From assembly GCF_030769565.1 (NCBI RefSeq), contig NZ_JAVCAP010000015.1, positions 28,703 through 92,702 on the forward strand: a stretch of 64,000 nucleotides of DNA. Reading direction: 5' to 3'. Shown in pieces: positions 16,712 to 26,201 of the stretch. Positions within the stretch are counted from its first letter, which is position 1; the number at the start of each line of letters is the position of its first letter. Made by a program: the position numbers and the translations under genes. The stretch comes from Methylophilus aquaticus (GTDB lineage Bacteria; Pseudomonadota; Gammaproteobacteria; Burkholderiales; Methylophilaceae). The notes below the pieces were generated by a model that saw only the letters and a program-made list of their open reading frames with translations, searched no databases and had not been told where the DNA came from.

Positions 16712-19252
16712 CTAATATCCAGATGATGCATGCATACTGGTATAGCTGAAAAAGCGCAAACTCAGGCGGTCTGACAAATGGAGCGTGACGGTATAGGTTT
16801 GATCCAGCCAGGCCGCCAGTGTCATGTTACCCGGCGCAAAGGTCTGATCGGGGTCAAGCGCCATCAGTGACTGCCAGCAATCATTGAGTTCGGTGGCGAT
16901 GCCGCCGGCACTGTCCTGTGCATCCATTTCTTGCAGGTATTTCACCAGGCCTTTAATCTGGAACACAATCGAATTCGGGTTGTGCGCGTCAGTGAGCAGC
17001 AAGTCCAGCACGGGCAACCACTCGGGTTGCGAAGCATATCGCGCACGGTAAGTCACCAGATTATTGGTGACTTGTAACAACCACTCGAGATTGCTGTGTT
17101 GCGGCATTTCCAGCGCACGCGACAATAGCATGCACATAAACTGTAAACGCTCGATGCGTCGGCCCAGCGACATAAAGCGCCAGCCCAGATCACGCGTCAT
17201 CCAGTCCATGGCAAAACCGGTGAGCGTGACGAAATGGTTAATCGCAAGCTCAATCTGCGACATCGCGTCTTGCAGGCTAGGGTGCGGGTGGCGCGTAATA
17301 AACTGGCGTGAAAGTTGATTCACGGTACGCCAGTGGTCGTTGGAAATACGCTCGCGCAGATTAAAGGCCTGTTGAAACAGTTGCTGCACACTGGTGGCCA
17401 GGCTGCTGGACTGCTGCGCAAATACGGCTTTAATCAGCAGCGGTTCGATTTCGTCATCTGACCATGGCTGCCACAGTACATCCTCGTCCTCCTCGTCGTC
17501 ACCAGTGGGCAGCAAGGCAAACCACTGACACAAGCCCTGCATGGTCGGCCACTCACCCGCGCGGGCTTCTGCAGAGTAATCCAGCAAGGTACGGATGGTA
17601 GCCCGCAGCATGATGGCTTTTTGCAGATGGCGCACGCAGTAACGGCCATACCAGAACAGGTTTTCTGCCATACGACTGGACAGATAGGTGTTTTCACGCA
17701 CCAGATCCTTGCTGGAAGTGGTTTTGCGCAGCAGGCTGAAAGGGGCCTGACTGTGTGAAGAGAGTACCCAGGTATCTTTGCTGGTCCCCCCTCGCTGCAT
17801 GGTCACGACCCTATCATCTTTACCACTGGCCACACGCGCCAGCCCGCCCGGCATCACCGCATAGCCATTGGGTGTTGCAAATGCATAGACGCGTACACTC
17901 ACCGCCAGCGAACTCAACTGTGGCTGGTGATGGCTGACCAGCACAGGGGCATGCGAAATATCCACGCGCTCCTGCGCAATATAATGGTCGGGCTGGGCAC
18001 GTAATTTGGCGATCAATGTTTCTTTTTGCGTGGCGTTGAGATCTTCCCCAAAAATCGGTGAGGACTGTACTTGTGGATAGGCTGGCTTGATCACCAGAAA
18101 ATCCAGATTGGCGATAACATACGCCAGTGCAGTCGGTTCGCCACACCACCAGGTGGCCACCGATGGCATGCGCAAGTCTTCACCCAGCAAGGATTGACAG
18201 AGGCCGGGTAGAAAACCCAATAGCGCGCCAGACTGCAACAAATTGGCGCCCAGCGCATTGGCAATCAGCACATGGCCGCATCGCGCCACTTCAGTCAGCC
18301 CTGCCACCCCCAGCAGGGATTCGGCATTGAGTTCCAGCGGATCACAGTAGTCATCATCAATCCGGCGCACAATGGCATGCACCGGTTGCAAGCCCGCAAT
18401 AGTTTTCAGCCAGACCACGCCATTGCGCACCGTGAGGTCACTGCCCTGCACCAGCGGATAGCCGAGATAGCCCGCCAGAAAAGATTGCTCATGATAGGTT
18501 TCGTTATACGGCCCTGGCGTCAGGATAACCACCAGTGGTGGCTCACCCGCGCCCAGCGGCGTAATGCCGGGCACAGCCGCAGCCTGCCGTGCAGCCACAC
18601 GATGCCCCCAGTGCGCCAGACTGTCGCGCATGCTGGCAAAAAACCCGCTCAGGCGTTCAATATTGAGGTCGCGGAACAGCTCGGGAAATGCGCTGGAAAT
18701 AATGGTACGGTTTTCAAGCGCATACCCTGCGCCAGTCGGTGCCTGCGTGCGGTCTGACACCACCCACCATTGCCCATTCGGCGCACGGGCAATATCGACG
18801 GCATAACTGTGCAGCGCGACATCGTCATCATGCGACATGCCCACGCAAGGCGTTAAAAATCCGTTATGGCCGTAAATCAGGCCAGGAGGCAACTGGCCGC
18901 TGCTCAGCAGTTGTTGCGGACCATAGATATCCAGCAAAATCTGGTTGAGTAAAGTCGCGCGCTGGGCCACTGAAGCAGCAATATGTTGCCACTCTTCTTG
19001 CGGAATGATCAGCGGCAACACATCCAGATCCCACGGGCGTTGTACGCCATGCGTATCGGCATAGACATTGTAAGTCACGCCATTGTCACGGATTTGGCGT
19101 TGCACCGCCTCGATACGCTTGCGCATCACTGCGGGCTCTTCATGCTGTAACTGCTCAATCATCGCCTGCCAGTGCGGACGTGACGAACCTGCGCTATCCA
19201 ACAATTCGTTGTAGCGATCAGAAAAATAAAGTTGATTGAGCACAGGCTGCAT
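16712..19252 (-). CDS. Circularly permuted ATP-grasp plus alpha-E domain fusion
   Basis: This 846-residue protein joins two domains that are often separate genes. Residues ~1-490 are the circularly permuted ATP-grasp type 2 domain (DUF404/DUF407 region), with segments such as GVTYNVYADTHGVQRPWDLD, GHNGFLTPCVG and HSYAVDIARAPNGQWWVVSD. Residues ~520-846 are the all-helical alpha-E domain (DUF403), beginning around YLSSRMAENLFWYGRY. The ATP-grasp part is expected to form an amide or peptide bond using ATP; the role of alpha-E is unknown. It is the middle gene of the cluster, so the ligase and two transglutaminase-like proteins probably act together. No product is known. Confidence 0.9.
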   Translation of the reverse strand: MQPVLNQLYFSDRYNELLDSAGSSRPHWQAMIEQLQHEEPAVMRKRIEAVQRQIRDNGVTYNVYADTHGVQRPWDLDVLPLIIPQEEWQHIAASVAQRATLLNQILLDIYGPQQLLSSGQLPPGLIYGHNGFLTPCVGMSHDDDVALHSYAVDIARAPNGQWWVVSDRTQAPTGAGYALENRTIISSAFPELFRDLNIERLSGFFASMRDSLAHWGHRVAARQAAAVPGITPLGAGEPPLVVILTPGPYNETYHEQSFLAGYLGYPLVQGSDLTVRNGVVWLKTIAGLQPVHAIVRRIDDDYCDPLELNAESLLGVAGLTEVARCGHVLIANALGANLLQSGALLGFLPGLCQSLLGEDLRMPSVATWWCGEPTALAYVIANLDFLVIKPAYPQVQSSPIFGEDLNATQKETLIAKLRAQPDHYIAQERVDISHAPVLVSHHQPQLSSLAVSVRVYAFATPNGYAVMPGGLARVASGKDDRVVTMQRGGTSKDTWVLSSHSQAPFSLLRKTTSSKDLVRENTYLSSRMAENLFWYGRYCVRHLQKAIMLRATIRTLLDYSAEARAGEWPTMQGLCQWFALLPTGDDEEDEDVLWQPWSDDEIEPLLIKAVFAQQSSSLATSVQQLFQQAFNLRERISNDHWRTVNQLSRQFITRHPHPSLQDAMSQIELAINHFVTLTGFAMDWMTRDLGWRFMSLGRRIERLQFMCMLLSRALEMPQHSNLEWLLQVTNNLVTYRARYASQPEWLPVLDLLLTDAHNPNSIVFQIKGLVKYLQEMDAQDSAGGIATELNDCWQSLMALDPDQTFAPGNMTLAAWLDQTYTVTLHLSDRLSLRFFSYTSMHASSGY

Positions 19253-19264
19253 ACCTATGCTAGT

Positions 19265-22200
19265 TTAAATGGCTTGCCAGCGCAGGTCTAGGGTCAATGG
19301 AAAACGCGGATTGGCAACCTCCGGTTTAACCTCGACTTTGCCTGGCGTATGCCCGTGCGCCCAAAAGCGGGTAAAGCGTCTGGCCTCGGCCTCATTGGCG
19401 TTGATCGGAAACGTGTTGTAATTACGTCCGCCGGGATGCGACACATGGTAAGTGCAGCCGCCCAGCGATTTTTGGCTCCAGCTATCCACCAGATCAAACA
19501 CCAGTGGCGCTTGCACCGGAATGGTAGGATGCAAGGCAGACCAGGGGCTCCAGGCGCGGAAGCGGACGCCTGCCACATACTCCCCCGCCTGACCGGTAGG
19601 CTGCAAAGGCAACGGACGGCCATTACAGGTCACCACATGGCGCCCATCGGTAAGGCCACGCACGCGCAATTGCATACGTTCAACCGATGAATCCACATAG
19701 CGCGCCGTGCCACCGCCAGACATTTCCTCGCCCAGCACATTCCACGGCTCTATCGCCTGCCGCAGCTCCATTTCTATCCCGTGATAAGCGGCCGTGCCAT
19801 AGCGCGGAAAACGAAACTCGACAAAAGGCTCAAACCAGCGTTTTTCAAAGGCATAGCCTGCCTCGCGCAAATCGTCCACCACGTCGGCAATGTCTTGCGC
19901 CACAAAATGTGGCAGCATCCAGCGGTCGTGCAACTCGGTGCCCCAATGCACCAGTTTTCCGGTGTAGGGCGTTTTCCAGAAACGCGCCACCAGCGCACGT
20001 AACAGCAGGCTTTGTAGCAAACTCATGCGCGCATGCGGCGGCATTTCAAAAGCACGAAACTCCACCAGCCCCAGCCTGCCGGTCGGACCATCCGGCGAAT
20101 ACAGCTTGTCAATCGAAAACTCGGAACGGTGGGTATTGCCGGTCAAATCGACCAGCAAATTACGCAACAACCTGTCCACCAGCCACGGCTGCGCACTCTC
20201 CTCGCCAGAAGGCAAGGCTTTTTCCATTTGCTGAAAGGCAATCGCCAGCTCATATAAGTTGTCATCGCGCGCTTCGTCCACCCGCGGTGCCTGACTGGTG
20301 GGCCCGATAAATGTCCCCGAAAACAGGTAAGAGAGCGCAGGATGGTTTTGCCAGTAGGTAATCAGGCTGCGCAGCACATCGGGGCGACGCAACATCGGGC
20401 TGTCGGCGGCCGTGGCCCCGCCCAGTGTGACATGGTTGCCACCGCCGGTGCCGGTATGTCGTCCATCCAGCATGAACTTCTCAGTGCCTAGTCGACACAA
20501 GCGCGCCTCTTCGTACAACACGCTAACGTTCCCCACCAACTCCTTCCAGGTATTGGCCGGGTGAATATTCACCTCGATCACGCCGGGATCCGGCGTCACA
20601 CTCAGCAGCTTCAGGCGACTGTCGCGAGGCGGTGTGTAACCCTCTAGCCGCAATTTGAGATTTAAATCGCTGGCGGTTTGTTCGATGGCATTGAGTAAAT
20701 CCAGATAGTCTTCGAGACGGGTGACAGGTGGCATAAAGACATGCAAACGGCCCTCGCGCACCTGCACGCACAATGCGGTGTGCACCACTTCACGCGCAAG
20801 CGGTTGTGTGGTTTTGTGCTTGCTGCGCACCGCGGGGGTATTGGCGGCCTTTAGCGGTGCCTGCTGTTCGAAAGGGTCCACTGGAAAAGCAGGTTCAACA
20901 TCCTCAGGCAATTGCCATGGCAATGAAGCCAGCGGCAAACGCAACCCCATTGGAGAATCGCCGCCTAACAGGTATAAATGCTCACGCCGTAACGGCCACT
21001 TGCTGGTCAGCCACTCGCCGGCAGGTTTTTCTTCATCTGGCTTGAGGGGCATCACAAACCCCACCACGGCCTCCAGCCCGCTATTGAGCACATTGGCCAA
21101 GCGCTTGCGCTCTGTGCTGTCTTTTAAATTGACCTTGAGCGGGTCGATATTTTCTGGCAACTGCTGCTCTTGTTGCACCAGTGTCATGACATCTTCATAG
21201 GCAGCAATCACGCAGGCTTTGGGAAAGCCCAGCAGATCGGCCAGATGCATGACAAACCGTTCCGCCTCGGCTACGCCGTATCCTTCAGATTTTCCATCAG
21301 GCGAGAACAGACTGGCATCGTGCCAGACAGGCAGACCATCCGGCCGCCAGTACATATTAATGGCCCAGCGCGGCAGCGGTTCACCCGGATACCATTTCCC
21401 CTGTCCATAATGCACAAAACCATTGTCGGCAAAATCAGACTTCAGGCGCAGGGCCAACTCCCCCGCCAGTTGTCGCTTGTGCTCACCCAGGGCTTCGGTG
21501 TTCCATTGCGCCCCTTCCATATCATCAATTGAGACAAAGGTCGGCTCGCCACCTTGCGTCAACCGCACATCGTGTGTGTGCAAGTCCACATCCACTTGAT
21601 CACCCAAGCGGAGAATCGCCTGCCAATCTTCTTCGCTGTAAGGTTTGGTGACACGAGGGTCTTCGTGTATCCGCGTCACGGCCATTTCATGCGTGAACTC
21701 GACTTCAGCGATATCGGTAAAGCCGGTCACCGGCGCTGCCGAAGAGGGAATGGCAGTACAGGCCAGTGGAATATGGCCTTCTCCGGCCAGCAGGCCGGAA
21801 GTCGGATCCATCCCGACCCAACCGGCACCGGGAATATAGACTTCGGTCCAGGCATGCAAATCTGTAAAATCAATGTCAGTGCCACTGGGGCCATCCAGCG
21901 CGGCCACATCGGCCTTGAGCTGAATCAGGTAACCGGACACAAAGCGGGCTGCCAGACCCAGATGACGCATGATTTGTACCAGCAACCAGGCCGAATCACG
22001 ACAAGAGCCTGTGCGTTTTTGCAGGGTTTCTTCGGCGGTTTGAATGCCGGGCTCCATGCGCACCAGATAGCCGATATCTGCCTGCAAGCGCTGGTTAACC
22101 GCGACCAGAAAATCCACAATCCCCGCTTCAGGCTTGACCAGCGCCTCGCGCATGCTGACCATCCATGCGGCCAGCAAAGGTCCTGCAGGCTCTGCCTGCA

Positions 22201-22552
22201 AATAAGCGGTCAGCTCAAAAGCCTGCTGCTCGGTATATTGAAACGGATAGTACTCGGCAGATTTTTCCACAAAAAAATCAAACGGATTAATCACCGTCAT
22301 GTCTGCCACCAAATCGACCGTGAACTCCAGCTCACGCACCATTTCGGGGAATACATAGCGGGCAATATAGTTGCCGTAAGGGTCTTGCTGCCAATTGATA
22401 AAGTGCTTGTCTGGCTTGACGGATAAGGAGTAGGACAAAATCGGCGTACGCGCATGCGCAGCAGGTTTCAGGCGGACTTCATGCGGCGAGAGTTTAACCA
22501 GACGGTCAAATTGATAACGGGTGCGATGATGCAAAGCAACACGAATAGCCAC
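19265..22552 (-). CDS. Transglutaminase-like plus DUF2126 fusion
   Basis: This 1095-residue protein is the first gene of the cluster. Residues ~1-280 are a transglutaminase-like module with triad C184 (TGSCRDSAW), H233 (LHAWTEVY) and D249 (GMDPTSG). The remainder is the large DUF2126 region, including VRLTQGGEPTFVSIDDMEG, WAINMYWRPDG and the Gly-rich RHTGTGGGNHVTLGGATAAD, which has been related in the literature to the glutamine-synthetase-like amidoligase fold (from memory). Together with the ATP-grasp protein it would allow both joining and cutting of amide bonds. A GGAG-type ribosome-binding site (AAGGAG) precedes the GTG/ATG region near 22552. No sign of frameshift or truncation is seen. 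Confidence 0.88.
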   Translation of the reverse strand: MAIRVALHHRTRYQFDRLVKLSPHEVRLKPAAHARTPILSYSLSVKPDKHFINWQQDPYGNYIARYVFPEMVRELEFTVDLVADMTVINPFDFFVEKSAEYYPFQYTEQQAFELTAYLQAEPAGPLLAAWMVSMREALVKPEAGIVDFLVAVNQRLQADIGYLVRMEPGIQTAEETLQKRTGSCRDSAWLLVQIMRHLGLAARFVSGYLIQLKADVAALDGPSGTDIDFTDLHAWTEVYIPGAGWVGMDPTSGLLAGEGHIPLACTAIPSSAAPVTGFTDIAEVEFTHEMAVTRIHEDPRVTKPYSEEDWQAILRLGDQVDVDLHTHDVRLTQGGEPTFVSIDDMEGAQWNTEALGEHKRQLAGELALRLKSDFADNGFVHYGQGKWYPGEPLPRWAINMYWRPDGLPVWHDASLFSPDGKSEGYGVAEAERFVMHLADLLGFPKACVIAAYEDVMTLVQQEQQLPENIDPLKVNLKDSTERKRLANVLNSGLEAVVGFVMPLKPDEEKPAGEWLTSKWPLRREHLYLLGGDSPMGLRLPLASLPWQLPEDVEPAFPVDPFEQQAPLKAANTPAVRSKHKTTQPLAREVVHTALCVQVREGRLHVFMPPVTRLEDYLDLLNAIEQTASDLNLKLRLEGYTPPRDSRLKLLSVTPDPGVIEVNIHPANTWKELVGNVSVLYEEARLCRLGTEKFMLDGRHTGTGGGNHVTLGGATAADSPMLRRPDVLRSLITYWQNHPALSYLFSGTFIGPTSQAPRVDEARDDNLYELAIAFQQMEKALPSGEESAQPWLVDRLLRNLLVDLTGNTHRSEFSIDKLYSPDGPTGRLGLVEFRAFEMPPHARMSLLQSLLLRALVARFWKTPYTGKLVHWGTELHDRWMLPHFVAQDIADVVDDLREAGYAFEKRWFEPFVEFRFPRYGTAAYHGIEMELRQAIEPWNVLGEEMSGGGTARYVDSSVERMQLRVRGLTDGRHVVTCNGRPLPLQPTGQAGEYVAGVRFRAWSPWSALHPTIPVQAPLVFDLVDSWSQKSLGGCTYHVSHPGGRNYNTFPINANEAEARRFTRFWAHGHTPGKVEVKPEVANPRFPLTLDLRWQAI

Positions 22553-22592
22553 TACAACTCCTTGGTAAATTTATTGTTATAGTGACTGGGGA

Positions 22593-22609
22593 TGCAGGAA
22601 ATATGCCAA
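22593..22609 (-). promoter_or_regulatory. Possible sigma-54 site before the transglutaminase cluster
   Basis: Read on the minus strand, this stretch is TTGGCATATTTCCTGCA. It keeps GG and GC with the required 10-nt spacing and matches TTGGCA and TGCA of the -24/-12 consensus. It lies about 40 nt upstream of the first cluster gene. The rest of 22553-22751 shows nothing else clear. Confidence 0.3.
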
Positions 22610-22751
22610 TGCACTGGCTGGCCTGCAAATAAAACGTATATTCAGCAAGACGGTATTGCCCTGCCAAACATCGCTCGGCACAAACTTATATGCCGCGCGT
22701 TAACAATGCGTCGAGTTAATCATGGACCAAGAATAACACATCGCGTACACA

Positions 22752-22970
22752 CTAGCTTTCCGGGTTGATCTCATCTTGCGTGGCCTGCAGCGCTTTGACA
22801 AACTCGCCAATCTCCCACTCACAGCCGCCACACCCGGAAAGCGCCCCCGAATACCGCGAAATGGCTTCAATATTTTTGCCCTGCATGACCAGGTCATAAA
22901 TCATGCCGCGGGTGGTGCCGCTGCATGTGCACATCACCTCGTCAATCACAGCCTCTTCTGGATTATTCAT
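22752..22970 (-). CDS. Bacterioferritin-associated ferredoxin-like [2Fe-2S] protein
   Basis: This 72-residue protein carries the four cysteines of the BFD-type [2Fe-2S] domain: CxC near residues 14-16 (VMCTCSGTTRGMI) and CxxC near residues 47-50 (GCGGCEWEI). Bfd-type proteins donate electrons to bacterioferritin to release iron, but many stand-alone BFD-like proteins have other roles, and this one is slightly divergent. No bacterioferritin gene is nearby. It lies downstream of valS on the same strand, 120 nt after the valS stop. Confidence 0.75.
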   Translation of the reverse strand: MNNPEEAVIDEVMCTCSGTTRGMIYDLVMQGKNIEAISRYSGALSGCGGCEWEIGEFVKALQATQDEINPES

Positions 22971-23090
22971 ATCGGTCTCGGAAACTGGAAATCATGCAAA
23001 ACGGCATACCCCCATATGGCGTATGCCGCATATAAGGAAGTTCTCGGATGTATGCGGCCAGCGCAACATATGCCGCGCAGCATGACACCC

Positions 23091-26075
23091 TTATTTCAAT
23101 TTGCCCAACTGCGCCTGCAGTTTTTCCAGATTGGCGCTGAACTCGGCGAGACGGGCTTTTTCCTGCTCAACCACGGCGGCCGGGGCACGGGCGACAAAGC
23201 TTTCATTGCCCAATTTGCCATTGGCCTTGGTAATTTCACCTTGCATTCGGGCGATTTCCTTGCCCAGGCGCTCTTTTTCAGCCGCCACATCAATCTCGAC
23301 TTTGAGCATGAGTTTGAAGTCACCCGCCAGCATCACGGGCGCATCGGCCTCTGGTAGTTCGCCCACAATCTCGACGCTTTCCAGCTTGACCAGTGACTTC
23401 AGGTAAGGCGCATACGCCGCCAGTTGCGCGGCATCGCCAGCAGCAATCAGCGGCACTTTGGCCGCAGGTGAAATGCCCATCTCGCCACGCAGGCTACGGC
23501 AGGCTTCCACTGCATTTTTCAGTGTGGCGACCCATGCTTCAGCCTGCTCATCGATTTTTTCCAGATCGGCTTGGGGGTAGGCCTGCAACATGATGCTTTC
23601 GGTGCCGCGCGACTTGTCTTTCAGTTCGGTCATCGGGGCGATGGTTTGCCAGATTTCTTCGGTAATAAACGGAATGATCGGATGCGCCAAACGCAAAATG
23701 GTTTCGAGTACGCGCAGCAGTGTACGGCGCGTCGCACGTTGCTCAGCCTCACTGCCGCCCTGGATTTGTACCTTGGCGATTTCCAGGTACCAGTCGCAAT
23801 ACTGGTCCCAGACAAACTCATAGATGGCCTTGGCGGCCAAGTCAAAGCGGTAATCGTTAAATGCACGTTCGACTTCGGCTTCGGTGCGTTGCAGCAGGCT
23901 GACGATCCAGCGGTCTGCCTGGCTGAATTTACGGCCACCAGCCTCGCAACTCTCGGCGCCAAAACCGTTATCCTGGGGCGTTCCATCCTCTTTCTGGGTG
24001 TTCATCAACACAAAGCGCGTGGCGTTCCACAGTTTGTTGCAGAAGTTTCGGTAGCCATCACAGCGTTGCAAATCAAATTTGATATCCCGGCCGGGGCTGG
24101 CCAGTGCGGCAAAAGTAAAGCGCAATGCATCCGTGCCATACGCAGCAATGCCTTCGGGGAATTCCTTGCGCGTGCGCTTCTCGATTTTTTCCGCATCTTT
24201 GGGGTTCATCAGGCCCGTGGTGCGTTTTTTGATTAAATCATCCAAGCCAATACCGTCAATCAGGTCTATCGGGTCCAGCACATTGCCCTTGGACTTGGAC
24301 ATTTTCTGGCCTTCGGCATCACGGATCAGGCCATGCACATACACATGCTTGAACGGGATTTTGCCGGTCAGATGCTTGGTCATCATCACCATACGTGCGA
24401 CCCAGAAGAAGATGATGTCAAAGCCGGTAACAAGCACGCTGGAAGGCAAATATTGTTGCAAGGCCTGATTCTGCGCGTCGATGGCGTTATCACCAGTCCA
24501 GTCCAGCGTCGAGAACGGCCACAGGGCGGAGGAATACCAGGTATCCAGTACATCATTGTCACGCATCAAGTTGCCGCTGTATCCATCTTTGGCGGCCATG
24601 GCTTTCGCTTCGGCTTCATCATGCGCCACATACACCTGACCACTGTCACCATACCAGGCCGGGATTTGATGACCCCACCACAACTGGCGTGAAATACACC
24701 AGTCTTGAATATTGTTGAGCCACTGGTTGTAAGTATTGACCCAGTTTTCTGGGTAAAACCTAATTTGACCATCAGCCACCACTTCCAGTGCTTTTTCGGT
24801 AATGCTCTTGCCATCTATACCCGGTTTGCTCATGGCAACAAACCATTGGTCGGTGAGCATGGGTTCAATCACCACGCCAGTACGGTCGCCACGTGGCACT
24901 TTGAGTTTGTGTTTTTCGATTTTGACTAAATAACCTTGGGCTTCTAAATCGGCAACGATTTGCTTGCGAGCATCAAAACGGTCTAATCCTCTATATTTCG
25001 TTGGAATTAAATTTACCGTTCTTTCACCCATTATAGGTCTTGGATTTGCCTTAATACCATCTTGGTTAGGAGCTATGTTTTTATTATGCTCAACGAAGTC
25101 ATCAAATATGTCAGCTTTTACCTTGCCATCCAATGTTAGTATGCTAATTGGCTTTAAGCCATGACGCTGCCCCACCGCATAGTCATTAAAGTCATGCGCA
25201 GGCGTCACTTTCACCACCCCTGTACCAAATTCTTTATCAACATATTCATCTTGGATAATTTGAATTGGTTTATCACATAAAGGTAGCTTTACAAATTTAC
25301 CTACCAAGTGTTTATAGCGCTCATCTTCAGGGTGAATCATTACAGCCACATCACCCAGCATGGTTTCAGGTCGAGTTGTAGCCACGGTTAAATGCGTTAA
25401 TCCTTTAACTGTATCTTGCTCCACTAAAGGATAGTTGATATGCCACATAAAGCCATCTTCTTCTTCCTGCACCACTTCGAGGTCAGACACGGCGGTGCCC
25501 AGCTTGACATCCCAGTTGACCAGGCGTTTGCCACGGTAAATCAGGCCTTCGTTGTACAGGCGCACAAAGCTCTCGGTGACCACTTTGTTGAGGCCTGCGT
25601 CCATGGTAAAACGCTCGCGGCTCCAGTCAGGTGAAGTACCCAGACGACGCATTTGTTTGGTGATGCTGCCGCCAGAGTATTCTTTCCATTCCCAGACTTT
25701 TTCGAGGAATTTTTCGCGGCCGAGGTCGTGGCGGGAAATGCCTTGCGCATCGAGCTGGCGCTCGACCACAATCTGCGTAGCAATACCGGCGTGGTCGGTG
25801 CCCGGTTGCCACAGCGTGTTGTCACCACGCATGCGGTGGTAGCGGGTCAGTGCGTCCATAATGGTCTGGTTAAAGCCATGGCCCATATGCAGCGTGCCGG
25901 TGACGTTGGGCGGGGGCAGCAAGATACAGAAGTTGTCCTGCACTTCGGGGTTCATGCCGGCGGCGTAATAGCCTTTGCCCTCCCAGAATGCATACCACTG
26001 GCTTTCAATGGCTTTGGGGTCAAAGGATTTGGCGAGTTCGCGGGGTGTTTGGGCGTTTTGTGTAGAAGTAGTCAT
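23091..26075 (-). CDS. valS: Valyl-tRNA synthetase
   Basis: This 994-residue class I synthetase attaches valine to tRNA-Val and hydrolyses mischarged Thr-tRNA. The class I signatures are present: HMGH within [14 protein letters not shown] near residue 60, and KMSKS within [10 protein letters not shown] near the start of the anticodon half. The C-terminus ends with the usual coiled-coil arm (rich in Glu, Lys and Ala). The gene from about 24890 to 25440 (residues ~212-395, the CP1 editing domain region) is much more AT-rich than the flanks: about 33-38% GC in sampled 60-nt lines against about 53% just outside. The frame stays open throughout, so the gene should be functional. This looks like a mosaic allele rather than a defect. 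Confidence 0.95.
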   Translation of the reverse strand: MTTSTQNAQTPRELAKSFDPKAIESQWYAFWEGKGYYAAGMNPEVQDNFCILLPPPNVTGTLHMGHGFNQTIMDALTRYHRMRGDNTLWQPGTDHAGIATQIVVERQLDAQGISRHDLGREKFLEKVWEWKEYSGGSITKQMRRLGTSPDWSRERFTMDAGLNKVVTESFVRLYNEGLIYRGKRLVNWDVKLGTAVSDLEVVQEEEDGFMWHINYPLVEQDTVKGLTHLTVATTRPETMLGDVAVMIHPEDERYKHLVGKFVKLPLCDKPIQIIQDEYVDKEFGTGVVKVTPAHDFNDYAVGQRHGLKPISILTLDGKVKADIFDDFVEHNKNIAPNQDGIKANPRPIMGERTVNLIPTKYRGLDRFDARKQIVADLEAQGYLVKIEKHKLKVPRGDRTGVVIEPMLTDQWFVAMSKPGIDGKSITEKALEVVADGQIRFYPENWVNTYNQWLNNIQDWCISRQLWWGHQIPAWYGDSGQVYVAHDEAEAKAMAAKDGYSGNLMRDNDVLDTWYSSALWPFSTLDWTGDNAIDAQNQALQQYLPSSVLVTGFDIIFFWVARMVMMTKHLTGKIPFKHVYVHGLIRDAEGQKMSKSKGNVLDPIDLIDGIGLDDLIKKRTTGLMNPKDAEKIEKRTRKEFPEGIAAYGTDALRFTFAALASPGRDIKFDLQRCDGYRNFCNKLWNATRFVLMNTQKEDGTPQDNGFGAESCEAGGRKFSQADRWIVSLLQRTEAEVERAFNDYRFDLAAKAIYEFVWDQYCDWYLEIAKVQIQGGSEAEQRATRRTLLRVLETILRLAHPIIPFITEEIWQTIAPMTELKDKSRGTESIMLQAYPQADLEKIDEQAEAWVATLKNAVEACRSLRGEMGISPAAKVPLIAAGDAAQLAAYAPYLKSLVKLESVEIVGELPEADAPVMLAGDFKLMLKVEIDVAAEKERLGKEIARMQGEITKANGKLGNESFVARAPAAVVEQEKARLAEFSANLEKLQAQLGKLK

Positions 26076-26201
26076 GCGCGGGATTTTACCACAGGCGACC
26101 GCTTCATCTGGTGCTCACCGGCGTGCTGCGCTAGTCCTGTCATATTTAATTCACCGTGAACGATTAATTTAAACAGGATTTTTTCATTCTGGAGCGTTGA
26201 G

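Noticed and set aside
21554..22426. 290-codon plus-strand frame
   Set aside because: It lies wholly opposite the transglutaminase-DUF2126 gene, has no recognisable domain and no ribosome-binding site.
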